Positions 1 to 8,691 of a stretch of DNA of 64,000 nucleotides are shown here, piece by piece (the stretch's first letter is position 1; the number at the start of each line of letters is the position of its first letter). The position numbers and the translations under genes were made by a program. The DNA is taken from positions 124,001 to 188,000 of the forward strand of contig CANGMI010000007.1 of NCBI GenBank assembly GCA_947455195.1, written 5' to 3'. The notes under the pieces were generated by a model, which saw only the letters and a list, made by a program, of their open reading frames with translations, was not told the origin of the DNA and searched no databases. This stretch comes from Pseudomonadota bacterium (lineage in GTDB: Bacteria; Pseudomonadota; Gammaproteobacteria; Burkholderiales; SG8-39).

Positions 1-12
1 CAACAGTCCTGA
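1..12 (+). CDS. 3' end of an upstream gene (tail only)
   Basis: Only three sense codons and a TGA stop are visible before the CoA ester lyase start 15 bases downstream. The short gap would fit an operon leading into that gene. The product cannot be identified, and the reading frame is inferred only from the stop position. Confidence 0.2.
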   Translation, partial: QQS

Positions 13-27
13 TGACCGAGCCGAACG

Positions 28-882
28 ATGATCGAATGGGCGCGAGCCGCGTTGTTCACGCCGGGGAACCGCCCCGAGCGCTTTGCCAAGGGGGCAGCCA
101 CTGGCGCTGATGCCCTCATCCTCGACCTTGAAGATGCGGTGGCCGCAGGTGGCAAGGATGCTGCCCGGCATGCAGTGATCGATCACTTCGCCGGTGATTA
201 TCGGACAGGCCTCGGTGTGAGCCAGGTGGCCGGACTGCGGGTCAACAACATCCACACGGCCGCAGGTCTGCGTGATCTCACGGCCCTCGTCGATGCCCGG
301 GTGGTACCCGACTTCATCGTGCTGCCCAAGGTCGAGTCGGCGTTCGAGGTGCGGTTGTACTGTCGTCTGCTCGATGCGATGCAGTCTGCGGTACCGCTGG
401 TCTGCACCATCGAGTCGGCGCGCGGTCTTGCGTTCGCCACCGAAATCGGTGCTGCCGACGCTCGGGTGCGCGCGCTCGCTTTCGGTGGCGCCGATCTGGC
501 GGCCGACCTGCGTTCGAGCATGTCCTGGGATGCCCTCTTTCTGGCCCGGAGCCAGATCGTGCAGGCGGCGGCATCGGCTGGGGTCGGTCTGCTCGATGTG
601 CCGCATCTGGTGCTCGACGACGTCGAAGGCCTGCGTTTGCATTGTGCCCGGGTGCAGGATATCGGGTTCACCGGCAAGTTGGCCATTCATCCACGGCAGG
701 TCGAGCAGATCCAGTCGACGTTTGCGCCTTCCGATGACGAGGTGCAGCGGGCGCGCGAGATGGTCGCTGCGCTCGAGCGAGCCGGCGGGCATGTCGTGGA
801 GCATGAAGGTCGCATGCTCGAGGGACCTGTCGTGCGTGCTGCCCATCGTGTGCTGGCGCGTGCCGCACGCGTTGCGGCATGA
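28..882 (+). CDS. CoA ester lyase, CitE/HpcH-HpaI family
   Basis: A 284-residue protein of the HpcH/HpaI aldolase - citrate lyase beta-subunit superfamily, single-domain TIM barrel enzymes that cleave or hydrolyse acyl-CoA esters such as malyl-CoA or citramalyl-CoA. Family motifs are in order: ILDLEDAV (31-38), RVNN (71-74), LPKVES (99-104), CTIESARG (126-133) and FGGADLAAD (152-160). Glu129 and Asp156 are the expected Mg2+ ligands. Length is normal for stand-alone CitE-like proteins, and no citrate lyase alpha or gamma subunit lies beside it, so it is probably not part of a citrate lyase complex. The stop overlaps the next start by four bases (ATGA). The exact substrate cannot be read from the sequence. 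Confidence 0.85.
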   Translation: MIEWARAALFTPGNRPERFAKGAATGADALILDLEDAVAAGGKDAARHAVIDHFAGDYRTGLGVSQVAGLRVNNIHTAAGLRDLTALVDARVVPDFIVLPKVESAFEVRLYCRLLDAMQSAVPLVCTIESARGLAFATEIGAADARVRALAFGGADLAADLRSSMSWDALFLARSQIVQAAASAGVGLLDVPHLVLDDVEGLRLHCARVQDIGFTGKLAIHPRQVEQIQSTFAPSDDEVQRAREMVAALERAGGHVVEHEGRMLEGPVVRAAHRVLARAARVAA

Positions 883-1691
883 AGCGCCTCGTTGCAGGGG
901 GCGCGCTGCTGCTTGCCCTGTGCGGTCCTGGTCGGTCGATCGCGCTTGAAGAGGTGCCCTTCGTCACCACGCCGACCCCGGTGGTGCAGGGTATTCTGGA
1001 CCTGGCGGCGGTGGGGCCGAGCGACTTCATCATCGATCTGGGTTCGGGCGATGGCCGTATCGTGATCGCGGCGGCGCGCGAGCGCGGCGCGCGCGGATTC
1101 GGTGTCGAGATCGATGGTCGTCTGGTCGATCGGGCCAACGAGGCTGCGCGCGGGGCAGGGGTGGCCGATCGTGCCGAATTTCTGGTGCAGGACATCTTCG
1201 AAACGGTACTGTCTCCGGCCACCGTCGTCACGATGTATCTCCTGCCCGATGTGAATCTTGCCTTGCGGCCACGACTCCTCGGCATGCTGCGCCCGGGTAC
1301 TCGCATCGTCACGCACGATTACGATATGGGCGACTGGGAGCCCGATGCCCGCGTCCACCTGCAGGCGCCTGGCAAGACCGTGGGGCTGCGCAAGGAAAGC
1401 GACCTCTTCCTGTGGCTGGTGCCAGCCGATGTCACTGGCCGTTGGCGCGCGGCCGATGGCACGGTTCTCGAATTCAGCCAGCGGTTCCAGAAAGTCAGTG
1501 TTCGCGTGCGCGGTCAGGGTCGTACTCGCATTGTCGAGGGGCGCCTGCGTGGTGATGCCCTCGAGATTCCGGCCAGTGGCCCCGGTGAGCCGGGCTGGCG
1601 ACTCCGGGTCGAGGGCGAGCGCCTCGTCGGCACGCGGGTGGACGCGGCGGGTGGGGAGCAGGCGTGGCTCGCTCGCCGCGACGGCAAGTAG
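879..1691 (+). CDS. Class I SAM methyltransferase-like protein with N-terminal export signal
   Basis: A 270-residue protein. Residues 1-22 look like a Sec signal peptide (MKR followed by a hydrophobic run and small residues). Residues 30-170 carry a Rossmann methyltransferase fold with motif I IDLGSGDGR (52-60) and an acidic motif II end (GVEIDGR). Residues 185-270 are rich in beta-strand-like sequence and resemble no catalytic domain I recognise. It starts inside the stop of the CoA ester lyase, so the two are probably translationally coupled. SAM is not normally available in the periplasm, so either the leader is a membrane anchor with the enzyme inside, or the fold has another use. Substrate unknown. 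Confidence 0.7.
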   Translation: MKRLVAGGALLLALCGPGRSIALEEVPFVTTPTPVVQGILDLAAVGPSDFIIDLGSGDGRIVIAAARERGARGFGVEIDGRLVDRANEAARGAGVADRAEFLVQDIFETVLSPATVVTMYLLPDVNLALRPRLLGMLRPGTRIVTHDYDMGDWEPDARVHLQAPGKTVGLRKESDLFLWLVPADVTGRWRAADGTVLEFSQRFQKVSVRVRGQGRTRIVEGRLRGDALEIPASGPGEPGWRLRVEGERLVGTRVDAAGGEQAWLARRDGK

Positions 1692-1771
1692 GAAGGCCCC
1701 TGCGCGAAACCGCAGCGACGGCGCGACAGGGCATCGCCGGGTGATCCGGTCAATACAAGGGAGGTGCAATC

Positions 1772-2371
1772 ATGGAACACGGATTGGGACACGAACTGGG
1801 GCACGACGAGGGGGCTGAGGGCGGCCATGGCGGGAATGGCCACCGGCGAACCGCTTTGCTCATCTCGGTACTGGCGCTGGTGCTCGCGCTGGCCGAGACC
1901 TGCGGGAAGAGTTCGCAGACCGTTGCCCTGAGTGCAAACGTCGAGGCATCGAATCTGTGGCAGTTCTATCAGGCCAAGACCATTCGCCAGACGACGTTGC
2001 GAACCGCGTCGGATACGCTCGCCCTCGAGGCCCTCGGTGCGGGTGCCGAAGCGAAGGAGGCCATTGCCCGACAACGCGAGAAGTGGGCGGCAACCGTGGA
2101 GCGGTATGAATCGGAACCCTCCACCGGTGAGGGACGCACCCAGTTGATGGCGCGTGCCAAGGCCGCCGAGGAACGGCGTGAGCATGCGTTGGCGGCCTAT
2201 CATCACTTTGAACTGGCGTCGGCAGGCTTGCAGATCGCGGTCGTGCTCGCATCGGCGCGCATCATCACCGGGATGGCGTTCCTGACCTGGATCGCGATGG
2301 GACTCGGTGCCGCAGGCGTCGTGTTCTGTGCGATCGGTGCCTTCGCCCCGCTCGCCATCCATCTGTTCTAG
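1772..2371 (+). CDS. DUF4337 family membrane protein
   Basis: A 199-residue protein with a His/Gly-rich N-terminus (residues 1-25, eight His), one transmembrane helix near 30-45, a charged helical middle likely to be a coiled coil (about 60-140), and two hydrophobic helices near 145-195. This order matches the DUF4337 family, whose function is unknown. A GGAGG ribosome site lies 7 bases before the ATG. The His-rich tail could bind metal, but this is inference. Confidence 0.7.
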   Translation: MEHGLGHELGHDEGAEGGHGGNGHRRTALLISVLALVLALAETCGKSSQTVALSANVEASNLWQFYQAKTIRQTTLRTASDTLALEALGAGAEAKEAIARQREKWAATVERYESEPSTGEGRTQLMARAKAAEERREHALAAYHHFELASAGLQIAVVLASARIITGMAFLTWIAMGLGAAGVVFCAIGAFAPLAIHLF

Positions 2372-2459
2372 GCGGTACGACGCGGGGCAGGGCACGCGCT
2401 CTCGCTCTGCTCTGCCTGCCCGCGGGCGATTGGGGGCAGGCGGGCGGCGAGCCTGTGCC
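2372..2459. other. Convergent intergenic region with a weak hairpin
   Basis: Between two convergent genes. GCCTGCC near 2418 can pair with GGCAGGC near 2437, leaving a GC-rich stem without a clear T-run. It may serve as a bidirectional terminator, but the support is weak. Confidence 0.25.
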
Positions 2460-3068
2460 CTACCAGCCCCCGGTCGCCAGCCAGCGCTCGACCTGATCGA
2501 GTCGATCGGCACCCCAGAAAGGCTCACCGTCGACGATCGTGAAGGGTGAGCCGAAGATGCCTCGGGCGATCGCGGCTTCGGTCGCCGCACGCACCCGGTC
2601 CTTGACCTCGGTGCTGGCCATCTGCTCCCGCAGGGTGTCAGCCGAGAGTCCGAGGCCTGCACCGGTGGCCAGGGCAATCGTGGTTTCCGGATCGGAGATG
2701 TCGATGCCCTGGGTGAAGTAGGCGCGCATCAGCGTTCGTGCAAGGACGCCATTGGCCACGCTGTCCTGGGTGGCCGCGGCATGGAAGGCACGGGTTGCTG
2801 CGACCCCCGAAACCGGGAAGCGCTCGGGGTGCCGATAGCTCACCCCGTGAAAGCCGGCACTGCGCACGAAATCGCGGTTTGCGTAAGCGCCTTTCAAGGG
2901 GAGCGAGGGCAGTGGGGCGCCCCCTGAGGTCTTGAAGACCACGCCGAGCAGGATGGGTTGCCAGTCCACCGTCCGACCATGACGCGAGGCAATCGCCTCG
3001 ATGCGTTCGGCAGCGACATACCCGTAGGGCGACGAGAAGTCGAAGAAGAATTCGATGGATCGGCTCAT
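2460..3068 (-). CDS. 2-hydroxychromene-2-carboxylate isomerase-like, DsbA/kappa-GST fold
   Basis: A 202-residue protein beginning MSRSIEFFFDFSSPYGY, the N-terminal signature of 2-hydroxychromene-2-carboxylate isomerases, glutathione-dependent members of the DsbA/kappa-class GST fold that act in naphthalene-type degradation. The FGSPFTIVDGEPFWGADRL stretch near the C-terminus is also typical. The reading frame runs further upstream, but this ATG is chosen because the family begins here and it overlaps the stop of the preceding gene by four bases (3065-3068). Homologues often sit in clusters without aromatic pathways, so a general glutathione-dependent isomerase or dehalogenase is equally possible. 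Confidence 0.8.
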   Translation of the reverse strand: MSRSIEFFFDFSSPYGYVAAERIEAIASRHGRTVDWQPILLGVVFKTSGGAPLPSLPLKGAYANRDFVRSAGFHGVSYRHPERFPVSGVAATRAFHAAATQDSVANGVLARTLMRAYFTQGIDISDPETTIALATGAGLGLSADTLREQMASTEVKDRVRAATEAAIARGIFGSPFTIVDGEPFWGADRLDQVERWLATGGW

Positions 3069-3511
3069 GCGGTGGGTCCCGTGTTCCTGCGCTCTTTCTG
3101 GCGTACTCGAAGCCGTGCGCCCAGCAGTGCCAGCGGCAGCGTGACGACCCAGCCGATCAGACGCATCAGAAACGGCGTGCCGCTGTCGGCGCCGACGGAC
3201 AGGAGCTCGCCCATGACGAGGACGGCAATGCCGGTGGTCACGCCGTAGGCGTACTCGTCGCGGTCTGCCACGCGTGCTGCGACGTAGCCGCCCAACACGG
3301 TGCAGGCGGATCCGGCGAGCATCGTGCCGGCCAGCCACAGATCGGATTCGAGCACGGCCTGGGCCGCCGCCAGTTCGCCACCGGGTTCGACGGCACTGCC
3401 GGCGATCAGCGCTGCGACGATCGACAGGACCGTGCCGGTGACCAGCGTGCCGCCAAAGTCGGCGAGCACGCCTGCGGTCACCGCCTTCCAGCCCGGTGCA
3501 GGTGATTTCAT
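3065..3511 (-). CDS. Small four-helix membrane protein, unknown function
   Basis: A 148-residue hydrophobic protein with about four predicted membrane helices (roughly 12-38, 55-80, 88-108 and 115-135) and a basic C-terminal tail. I do not recognise a named family. It lies between a Bug receptor whose stop is 1 base upstream and the isomerase-like gene it overlaps, so the three are probably one transcript. The start MKSPAPG is chosen because the open frame before it lacks any membrane character and overlaps the Bug gene deeply. Confidence 0.6.
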   Translation of the reverse strand: MKSPAPGWKAVTAGVLADFGGTLVTGTVLSIVAALIAGSAVEPGGELAAAQAVLESDLWLAGTMLAGSACTVLGGYVAARVADRDEYAYGVTTGIAVLVMGELLSVGADSGTPFLMRLIGWVVTLPLALLGARLRVRQKERRNTGPTA

Positions 3512-3512
3512 G

Positions 3513-4502
3513 TCAGTCGGCCCGCACGCCGGCGATGCGCACGACCCGCGAGTACTTCTCCATGCCGCTGCGGATCCGCTCGCCGTAGGCTTCGGGAGTT
3601 CCACCCACCGGGTCGATACCGAGGTTCGCGAAGCGGGCGCGCGCCTCGGGGTGCTTGAGTGCGCGCACGATCTCGGCATTGAGTCGCGCGATGATGGGTG
3701 CCGGTGTGCCGATCGGAGCGAGGAGCCCGATTTCGGCGGGGTAGTCATAGTCGGCAATGCCCAGTTCGGCGACGGCAGGGATGTCGGGCGCCTGCGGTGA
3801 ACGGGTGATGGTGCTCGCCGCCACCAGTTTCACCTTGCCGGTCTTGACGTGGGGGGCAATCGCCGGCAGTGCCGAATAGAGCATCGATACCTGACCGCCC
3901 AGCAGAGCCGGTACCGATTGACCGGTGCCCTTGAACGGGATGTGAACAAGGTCGAGGCCGAGCGCGTACTTCATCGCTTCGACGGCCAGATGATGAACGC
4001 TGCCCGAACCCGAAGAGCCGTAGTTCAACTGGCCCGGGTGCGCGCGTGCATAGGCGACGAGTTCCTGGAAGGTGTTGGCCGGAACCGAGGGGTGGAGAAC
4101 CAGAAAGAGGGGCGACAGGCCGACGAGGCTGATCGGCGAGAAGTCGCGCACCGGGTCGTAGGGCAGAACCTTGTAGATGAAGGGGTTGATCGACATCTGG
4201 CTCACGTCGCCCACCAGCAGCGTGTAGCCATCGGCGGGTGACCTTGCCACGAACTCGCATCCGGGCAGGCCGCCGCCGCCGGCCCGATTGTCGATCACGA
4301 ACTGCTGACCGAAGTCATCGGCGAAGCGCTGGGCGAGCGTGCGTGCGATGGTGTCGGGCAGTCCGCCTGCCGCATACGGTACCACCAGGCGTACCGGCTT
4401 TTGCGGATAGTCCTGCGCCCGGGCGTGGCTGGCCGAGAGTGCAAGGCAGCCCAGGGTGAGGCAACTGAGGGCACGCCGGAACGACAGGGAGAGTCTTTTC
4501 AT
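3513..4502 (-). CDS. Bug-family tripartite tricarboxylate transporter receptor
   Basis: A 329-residue periplasmic solute-binding protein of the Bug (TctC) family. A signal peptide covers residues 1-28 and ends ASHARAQ. The mature protein opens with the family pattern YPQKPVRLVVPYAAGG and carries ARSPADGYTLL, the usual ligand-pocket region. No TctA or TctB membrane subunits are present anywhere in the window, so it is an orphan receptor, as is common in Burkholderiales. Ligands of this family are typically carboxylates, but the specific one cannot be inferred. It leads a probable three-gene operon with the membrane protein and the isomerase. Confidence 0.9.
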   Translation of the reverse strand: MKRLSLSFRRALSCLTLGCLALSASHARAQDYPQKPVRLVVPYAAGGLPDTIARTLAQRFADDFGQQFVIDNRAGGGGLPGCEFVARSPADGYTLLVGDVSQMSINPFIYKVLPYDPVRDFSPISLVGLSPLFLVLHPSVPANTFQELVAYARAHPGQLNYGSSGSGSVHHLAVEAMKYALGLDLVHIPFKGTGQSVPALLGGQVSMLYSALPAIAPHVKTGKVKLVAASTITRSPQAPDIPAVAELGIADYDYPAEIGLLAPIGTPAPIIARLNAEIVRALKHPEARARFANLGIDPVGGTPEAYGERIRSGMEKYSRVVRIAGVRAD

Positions 4503-4518
4503 GGGGGATCTCGTCGCG

Positions 4519-4545
4519 CGCGGGTCATCGGCATGACGACCCGCG
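4519..4545. repeat. Inverted repeat upstream of the Bug gene
   Basis: CGCGGGTC and its exact complement GACCCGCG are separated by 11 bases, 17 bases upstream of the Bug receptor start on the minus strand. It could form a leader hairpin or be an operator. No T-run follows in either direction. Confidence 0.5.
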
Positions 4546-4629
4546 TGAAGCATCTTACCGATCCTTGGCCGCCCCGCGGCAGATACTGACCGACTTCCAG
4601 CGGCATGAATCGGTGCTGGCTTCTACGCC

Positions 4630-5295
4630 CTACCAGGGCATGGTCCGGCCTTCGTAGTTGCGGAATGTGCCGGTGTCCTCGGGCTGCAGCCCTGCAATGA
4701 TGCGCCGCAGCCCTGAAACGCTCGCGGTGACGCCCAGCGGTGCGCTGGCACCGCCCATGTCGGTGCGTACCCATCCCGGGGAGAGCAGCACCATGATCGC
4801 GCCCGGGTAGTCCTTGCGGGCGGCTCGAACCGCCATGTTGAGTGCGCTCTTCGATACGCGATAGAGCCAGGTTACGCTCGAGTCGGCTTCGGCAATCGAG
4901 GCGAGCAGGCTCGAGATGAATCCGAATCGACCCCCGGTCGCGGCCACGCGGGGTGCCACGAGGGGAATCAGTCGCATGGCGCCCAGCACGTTGGCATGCA
5001 TGAGCGCGTCGAATGCCGCCGTGCTCGGTGCCTGCGTGGCATCGCCACGTTCGATCACGCCGGCAACGTAGATCGCCACGTCATAGCGGTCGGCCGCGGT
5101 CGAGGCGCCAAACGCACTGATCGAAGTCTCATCGGTCACGTCGAGCCAGAGGGCGGCAGCGCCCAGCGCGCCGAGCGCCGACAGTCCATCCGCACTGCGC
5201 GCGGTGGCACTGACCTGCCATCCGTCAGCGCGGTACTGGCGGACGAGTTCGAGGCCGATGCCGCGAGAGGCACCGATGATGAGGGCGTGTGGCAT
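4630..5295 (-). CDS. Short-chain dehydrogenase/reductase (SDR)
   Basis: A 221-residue classical SDR. The NAD(P)-binding motif GASRGIG is at 8-14, the catalytic Ser lies in FISSLLAS near 127, and the YRVSK motif (Tyr-X3-Lys) is near 145. The [12 protein letters not shown] stretch after the active site is typical of single-domain SDRs related to C-factor and CsgA-like proteins. An Arg after the first Gly-X3-Gly element suggests NADPH. It is on the same strand as the thiolase upstream, 115 bases away. Substrate unknown. Confidence 0.85.
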   Translation of the reverse strand: MPHALIIGASRGIGLELVRQYRADGWQVSATARSADGLSALGALGAAALWLDVTDETSISAFGASTAADRYDVAIYVAGVIERGDATQAPSTAAFDALMHANVLGAMRLIPLVAPRVAATGGRFGFISSLLASIAEADSSVTWLYRVSKSALNMAVRAARKDYPGAIMVLLSPGWVRTDMGGASAPLGVTASVSGLRRIIAGLQPEDTGTFRNYEGRTMPW

Positions 5296-5410
5296 GGGGG
5301 TCCTTGTCGGCTGAAAGTACGGGGCGTCCGTGTTGCGGGTCGGTCGACGGGCGGCAGTCGCGCGCGCGCAGCGCGCACGGCGCGGTGTGCGCCGCCGCTC
5401 GTGCAGGGCT

Positions 5411-6595
5411 TCAGAGCAGTTCGATGGCCATTGCGGTGGCTTCCCCGCCCCCGATGCAGAGTGCCGCCACGCCGCGCCGCACCTTGCGCTGGCGCAGGGC
5501 GCCGATCAACGTGACGAGGATGCGAGCCCCCGATGCACCGATCGGGTGGCCGAGCGCGCAGGCGCCGCCATGCACGTTGACCCCGTCGTGCGGCAGTTGC
5601 AGGGCCTGCATCGCGGCAAGCGTCACCACGGCAAAGGCTTCGTTGATCTCGTAGAGATCGACATCGGTGGTCTGCCAGCCCACCCGGGCGAGCAGGCGCT
5701 CGATGGCACCGACCGGAGCGGTCGTGAAGAGTGCTGGCGCTTGCGCATGTGTGGCATGTCCGAGCACGCGCGCCAGCGGCTCGAGGCCCCGGGCTCGCGC
5801 CGCTGACTCACGCATCAGCACGAGTGCGGCTGCGCCGTCGGAGATCGAGCTCGAATTGGCAGCGGTCACCGTCCCGTCGGGGCGAAAGGCCGGCTTGAGC
5901 GATCCGATGCGATCGGGGCGTGCCCGGGCCGGCTGTTCGTCATCGCGCAGGGTGGTCGAGCCTGTCTTTCCCTCGAGCGTGACGGGTGCAATCTCCCACT
6001 GGAATGCCCCGTCGCGCGCTGCCTGCAGCGCGCGTTCAAGCGACGTCCGCGCAAAGTCGTCCTGCGTCTGGCGGGAGAAGTTGAACTGGCTCGCACAGTC
6101 TTCGGCAAACGAGCCCATCAGGCGTCCGCGCTCGTAGGCGTCCTCGAGGCCGTCGAGAAACATGTGATCCTGAACGCTCTGGTGTCCGAGCCGGTAGCCG
6201 CTGCGCGCCTTGGGCAGGAGGTAAGGGGCGCGCGACATCGATTCCATGCCGCCGGCCATCACGATCTGCGCGCTGCCGGCAAGCAGTGCATCGTGGGCGA
6301 GCATGGCAGCCTTGAGTCCGGAGCCGCACATCTTGTTCACTGTGGTGCAACCGACCGAAAGCGGGAGGCCGGCCCCGAGGCTTGCCTGGCGGGCCGGGGC
6401 CTGGCCGATCCCTGCTGCCAGCACGCATCCCATCACGACTTCGTCGATCTGGTCGCCCTCGAGCCCTGCCCGCTCGAGCGCGGCGCGGATGGCGATGGCA
6501 CCCAGTTCAGGCGCGGTGAAATCCTTCAACTCGCCCTGGAAGCCGCCGATGGGCGTGCGTGCAGCCGAGGCGATGACGACCGGATCCGTGTTCAT
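5411..6595 (-). CDS. Acetyl-CoA C-acyltransferase (thiolase)
   Basis: A 394-residue thiolase that condenses or cleaves acyl-CoA/acetyl-CoA. The nucleophilic Cys lies in [13 protein letters not shown] near 88, the His in [14 protein letters not shown] near 350, and the second Cys in [11 protein letters not shown] near 380. Length and motifs match the biosynthetic/degradative thiolase II family (AtoB/PhaA/PaaJ type). A GAGGAG ribosome site stands 8 bases before the ATG. It heads the minus-strand run through the SDR and Bug genes and is divergent from the MBL hydrolase. Confidence 0.92.
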   Translation of the reverse strand: MNTDPVVIASAARTPIGGFQGELKDFTAPELGAIAIRAALERAGLEGDQIDEVVMGCVLAAGIGQAPARQASLGAGLPLSVGCTTVNKMCGSGLKAAMLAHDALLAGSAQIVMAGGMESMSRAPYLLPKARSGYRLGHQSVQDHMFLDGLEDAYERGRLMGSFAEDCASQFNFSRQTQDDFARTSLERALQAARDGAFQWEIAPVTLEGKTGSTTLRDDEQPARARPDRIGSLKPAFRPDGTVTAANSSSISDGAAALVLMRESAARARGLEPLARVLGHATHAQAPALFTTAPVGAIERLLARVGWQTTDVDLYEINEAFAVVTLAAMQALQLPHDGVNVHGGACALGHPIGASGARILVTLIGALRQRKVRRGVAALCIGGGEATAMAIELL

Positions 6596-6776
6596 TGCTG
6601 CAACTCCTCGGTGGGTAGACTGCTAGGTTCGCCGACTGCGCCGACCTTGGCAAGCGCCAGGGTCAGGGCGTCGCGCGGTCGGCCGGGATCGATGCCCGCG
6701 CAGGCGCCGTAACCGACTGTGAGAGAATCGCGCCGCGGCACCGCCTCGGGTGACCGAAATACTCGAGCCGTTGCCC

Positions 6777-7811
6777 ATGAACACCTCGACCGGCATTCGC
6801 TATCTGATCGATACGCCGCCCGCCCCCGGCGTGCTGTTGCAGGTTGCTCGCGGGGTGAGATGGCTGCGCATGCCATTGCCCTTCGTGCTCGACCACATCA
6901 ATCTGTGGGTGCTCGACGACGGTGAGCAGGTGGCCCTGGTCGATTGTGGTATTGCCGATGAGCGCACCCGAAGCCTGTGGCAGGCGGTCCTCGACGGACC
7001 GTTGCGCGGGCGCACGGTGTCGCGGCTCATCGTCACGCACTTTCATCCAGACCATATCGGCAATGCCGCCTGGTTGTGCGAGCGTCTGGGCGTGATGATG
7101 CATGTGGCGCAGGCCGAGTATCTGTCGGCTCACGCGACCTGCGCCCAGGCGGCGGGCTACACCGATGAGGCCTTGCGGGCGTTCTACGGTCACCACGGAC
7201 TCGATGGATCGGGCAGCAACGCCGTGCTCGAGAGCCCGGGTGCGAGCTATCGGCGCATGGTGCCGGCGGTGCCAACCCGCTATTGCCGAATCGCCGAAGG
7301 CGATGACATCGTGCTGGGTTCGAGCACGTGGCGAGCGATTCGGGGTGACGGCCACTCGCCGGAGCACATGATGCTGCATCGGTCGTCAGACCGGGTGCTC
7401 ATCTCCGGTGACATGGTCCTGCCGCGCATTTCCACGAATGTTTCGGTACACAGCACCCAGCCCGAGAGTGACCCGCTGGGTGATTTCCTGAGGTCGCTGG
7501 AGCGCTACCGGTCGATCGACGCCGATACGCTGGTCTTGCCCTCGCATGGCTTGCCCTTCCACGGGCTGCACGACCGCATCGGGGCGCTTTTCGCGCACCA
7601 TGCCGACAGACTCGACGACCTGGCCGAGGCCTGCCGCTCGCCACGTTCGGCGGCTGAACTCATGACGACGCTCTTTCGCCGGCCGCTCGACGCCCACCAG
7701 CTCGGATTCGCGATGGGTGAGACGGTGGCGCACATGAATCATCTCCTGCGTGCCGGGCGGGTCGTGCGCGAGGCGGATGCTCGAGGCACGATACGGTTCG
7801 TGCGCGCCTGA
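6777..7811 (+). CDS. MBL-fold metallo-hydrolase with C-terminal winged helix
   Basis: A protein of 344 residues from the ATG at 6777; a GTG at 6750 in frame would add nine residues. The metal motif THFHPDHIGNA (HXHXDH) and later ligands GHSPEHM, SGDMVLP and PSHGLPFHG give the full two-metal set of the metallo-beta-lactamase fold. The last 90 residues look like the winged-helix tail found in LACTB2-like and flavin-free MBL enzymes. It ends one base from the convergent acyltransferase gene. The substrate is unknown; thioester, lactone or phosphodiester hydrolysis are all possible in this family. Confidence 0.85.
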   Translation: MNTSTGIRYLIDTPPAPGVLLQVARGVRWLRMPLPFVLDHINLWVLDDGEQVALVDCGIADERTRSLWQAVLDGPLRGRTVSRLIVTHFHPDHIGNAAWLCERLGVMMHVAQAEYLSAHATCAQAAGYTDEALRAFYGHHGLDGSGSNAVLESPGASYRRMVPAVPTRYCRIAEGDDIVLGSSTWRAIRGDGHSPEHMMLHRSSDRVLISGDMVLPRISTNVSVHSTQPESDPLGDFLRSLERYRSIDADTLVLPSHGLPFHGLHDRIGALFAHHADRLDDLAEACRSPRSAAELMTTLFRRPLDAHQLGFAMGETVAHMNHLLRAGRVVREADARGTIRFVRA

Positions 7812-7812
7812 T

Positions 7813-8691
7813 TCAGTAGAGGCGGGCCTCCCCCGGCGGCCGGGTCTTGAACCGCTTGTGCAGCCAGTAATACTGCTCGGGCAGTTCGCGGACCTGCGCC
7901 TCGATGAAATCGTTCACCCGACGGGCATCGGCCTCGGGGTCCCCGCTTGGAAAGTCATGCCAGGGTTCGAGAAACTTCACCCGGTATCCGGCACCGCCGG
8001 GCAGGATGCGCGTCACCACCGGCACCGGCACGGCGTCGGCCAGTTGTGCCAGGCGGGAGGGCCCCGTGATGGTGGCCGTGGATACGCCAAAGAAGGGTAC
8101 GAAGATCGAGTCGCGCGGCCCCAGATCCATGTCGGGCATGTAGAAGAACACGAGTCCGTCCCGCACGGCGCGGATGATCGAGCGAAACCCGTCCTGCCGT
8201 GAAAAGAGCCGCGTGCGGCCGATGGCAAAACGCATCCGCCCGGCCAGCACGGCCGCGTCGAGCACCCTGTTCTTCTGCCGCGTGTACATGCCGCAGGCTT
8301 CGTAGTCCATCATCAGTCTTACGGCGCCCAGGTCGAGACCCAGAAAGTGAGGGGCCAGAAGGAAGAAGCGTTTTCCGCTGGCGCGCAGTGCCTCCACGTG
8401 GTGCCCATCCTCCACCTGGACAATCCGGCGGACACGATGCGGCGACGCATGCCACTGGATGCCGTGCTCGAGCACGAAGCGACCGAACCACTGGAAGTGA
8501 GCCCGCGCCAGCGCGCGTCGCCTGGCCTCGGTGAGTTCGGGAAAGCACAGGCGCAGGTTGGTGAGGCAGACCCGTCGGCGGGGTACCACCAGCAGGTATC
8601 CGACGAGGCCCAGACCGCGCCCGAGTGGCGCAAGGAGCGCCAGGGGAAGCCAGTGCGCGAGCCAGAGAAGTCCGAGAGCGAGGCGAATCAT
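7813..8691 (-). CDS. Lysophospholipid/lipid A acyltransferase, LpxL family
   Basis: A 292-residue inner-membrane acyltransferase of the LpxL/HtrB family, which adds secondary acyl chains to lipid A or related acceptors from acyl-ACP. The N-terminal membrane helix is at about 3-28, and the catalytic HX4D motif is in APHFLGLD near 118. The C-terminus [16 protein letters not shown] is the family ending. The start MIRLALG is chosen because it overlaps the stop of the next upstream acyltransferase by four bases, and the longer frame adds a non-membrane stretch. It is the second gene of a tandem pair. Confidence 0.9.
   Translation of the reverse strand: MIRLALGLLWLAHWLPLALLAPLGRGLGLVGYLLVVPRRRVCLTNLRLCFPELTEARRRALARAHFQWFGRFVLEHGIQWHASPHRVRRIVQVEDGHHVEALRASGKRFFLLAPHFLGLDLGAVRLMMDYEACGMYTRQKNRVLDAAVLAGRMRFAIGRTRLFSRQDGFRSIIRAVRDGLVFFYMPDMDLGPRDSIFVPFFGVSTATITGPSRLAQLADAVPVPVVTRILPGGAGYRVKFLEPWHDFPSGDPEADARRVNDFIEAQVRELPEQYYWLHKRFKTRPPGEARLY

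Noticed and set aside
5296-5410. GCGCGC repeats as a structured RNA
   Set aside because: Short simple-sequence GC repeats in a gap between two same-strand genes; no defined fold or conserved motif.
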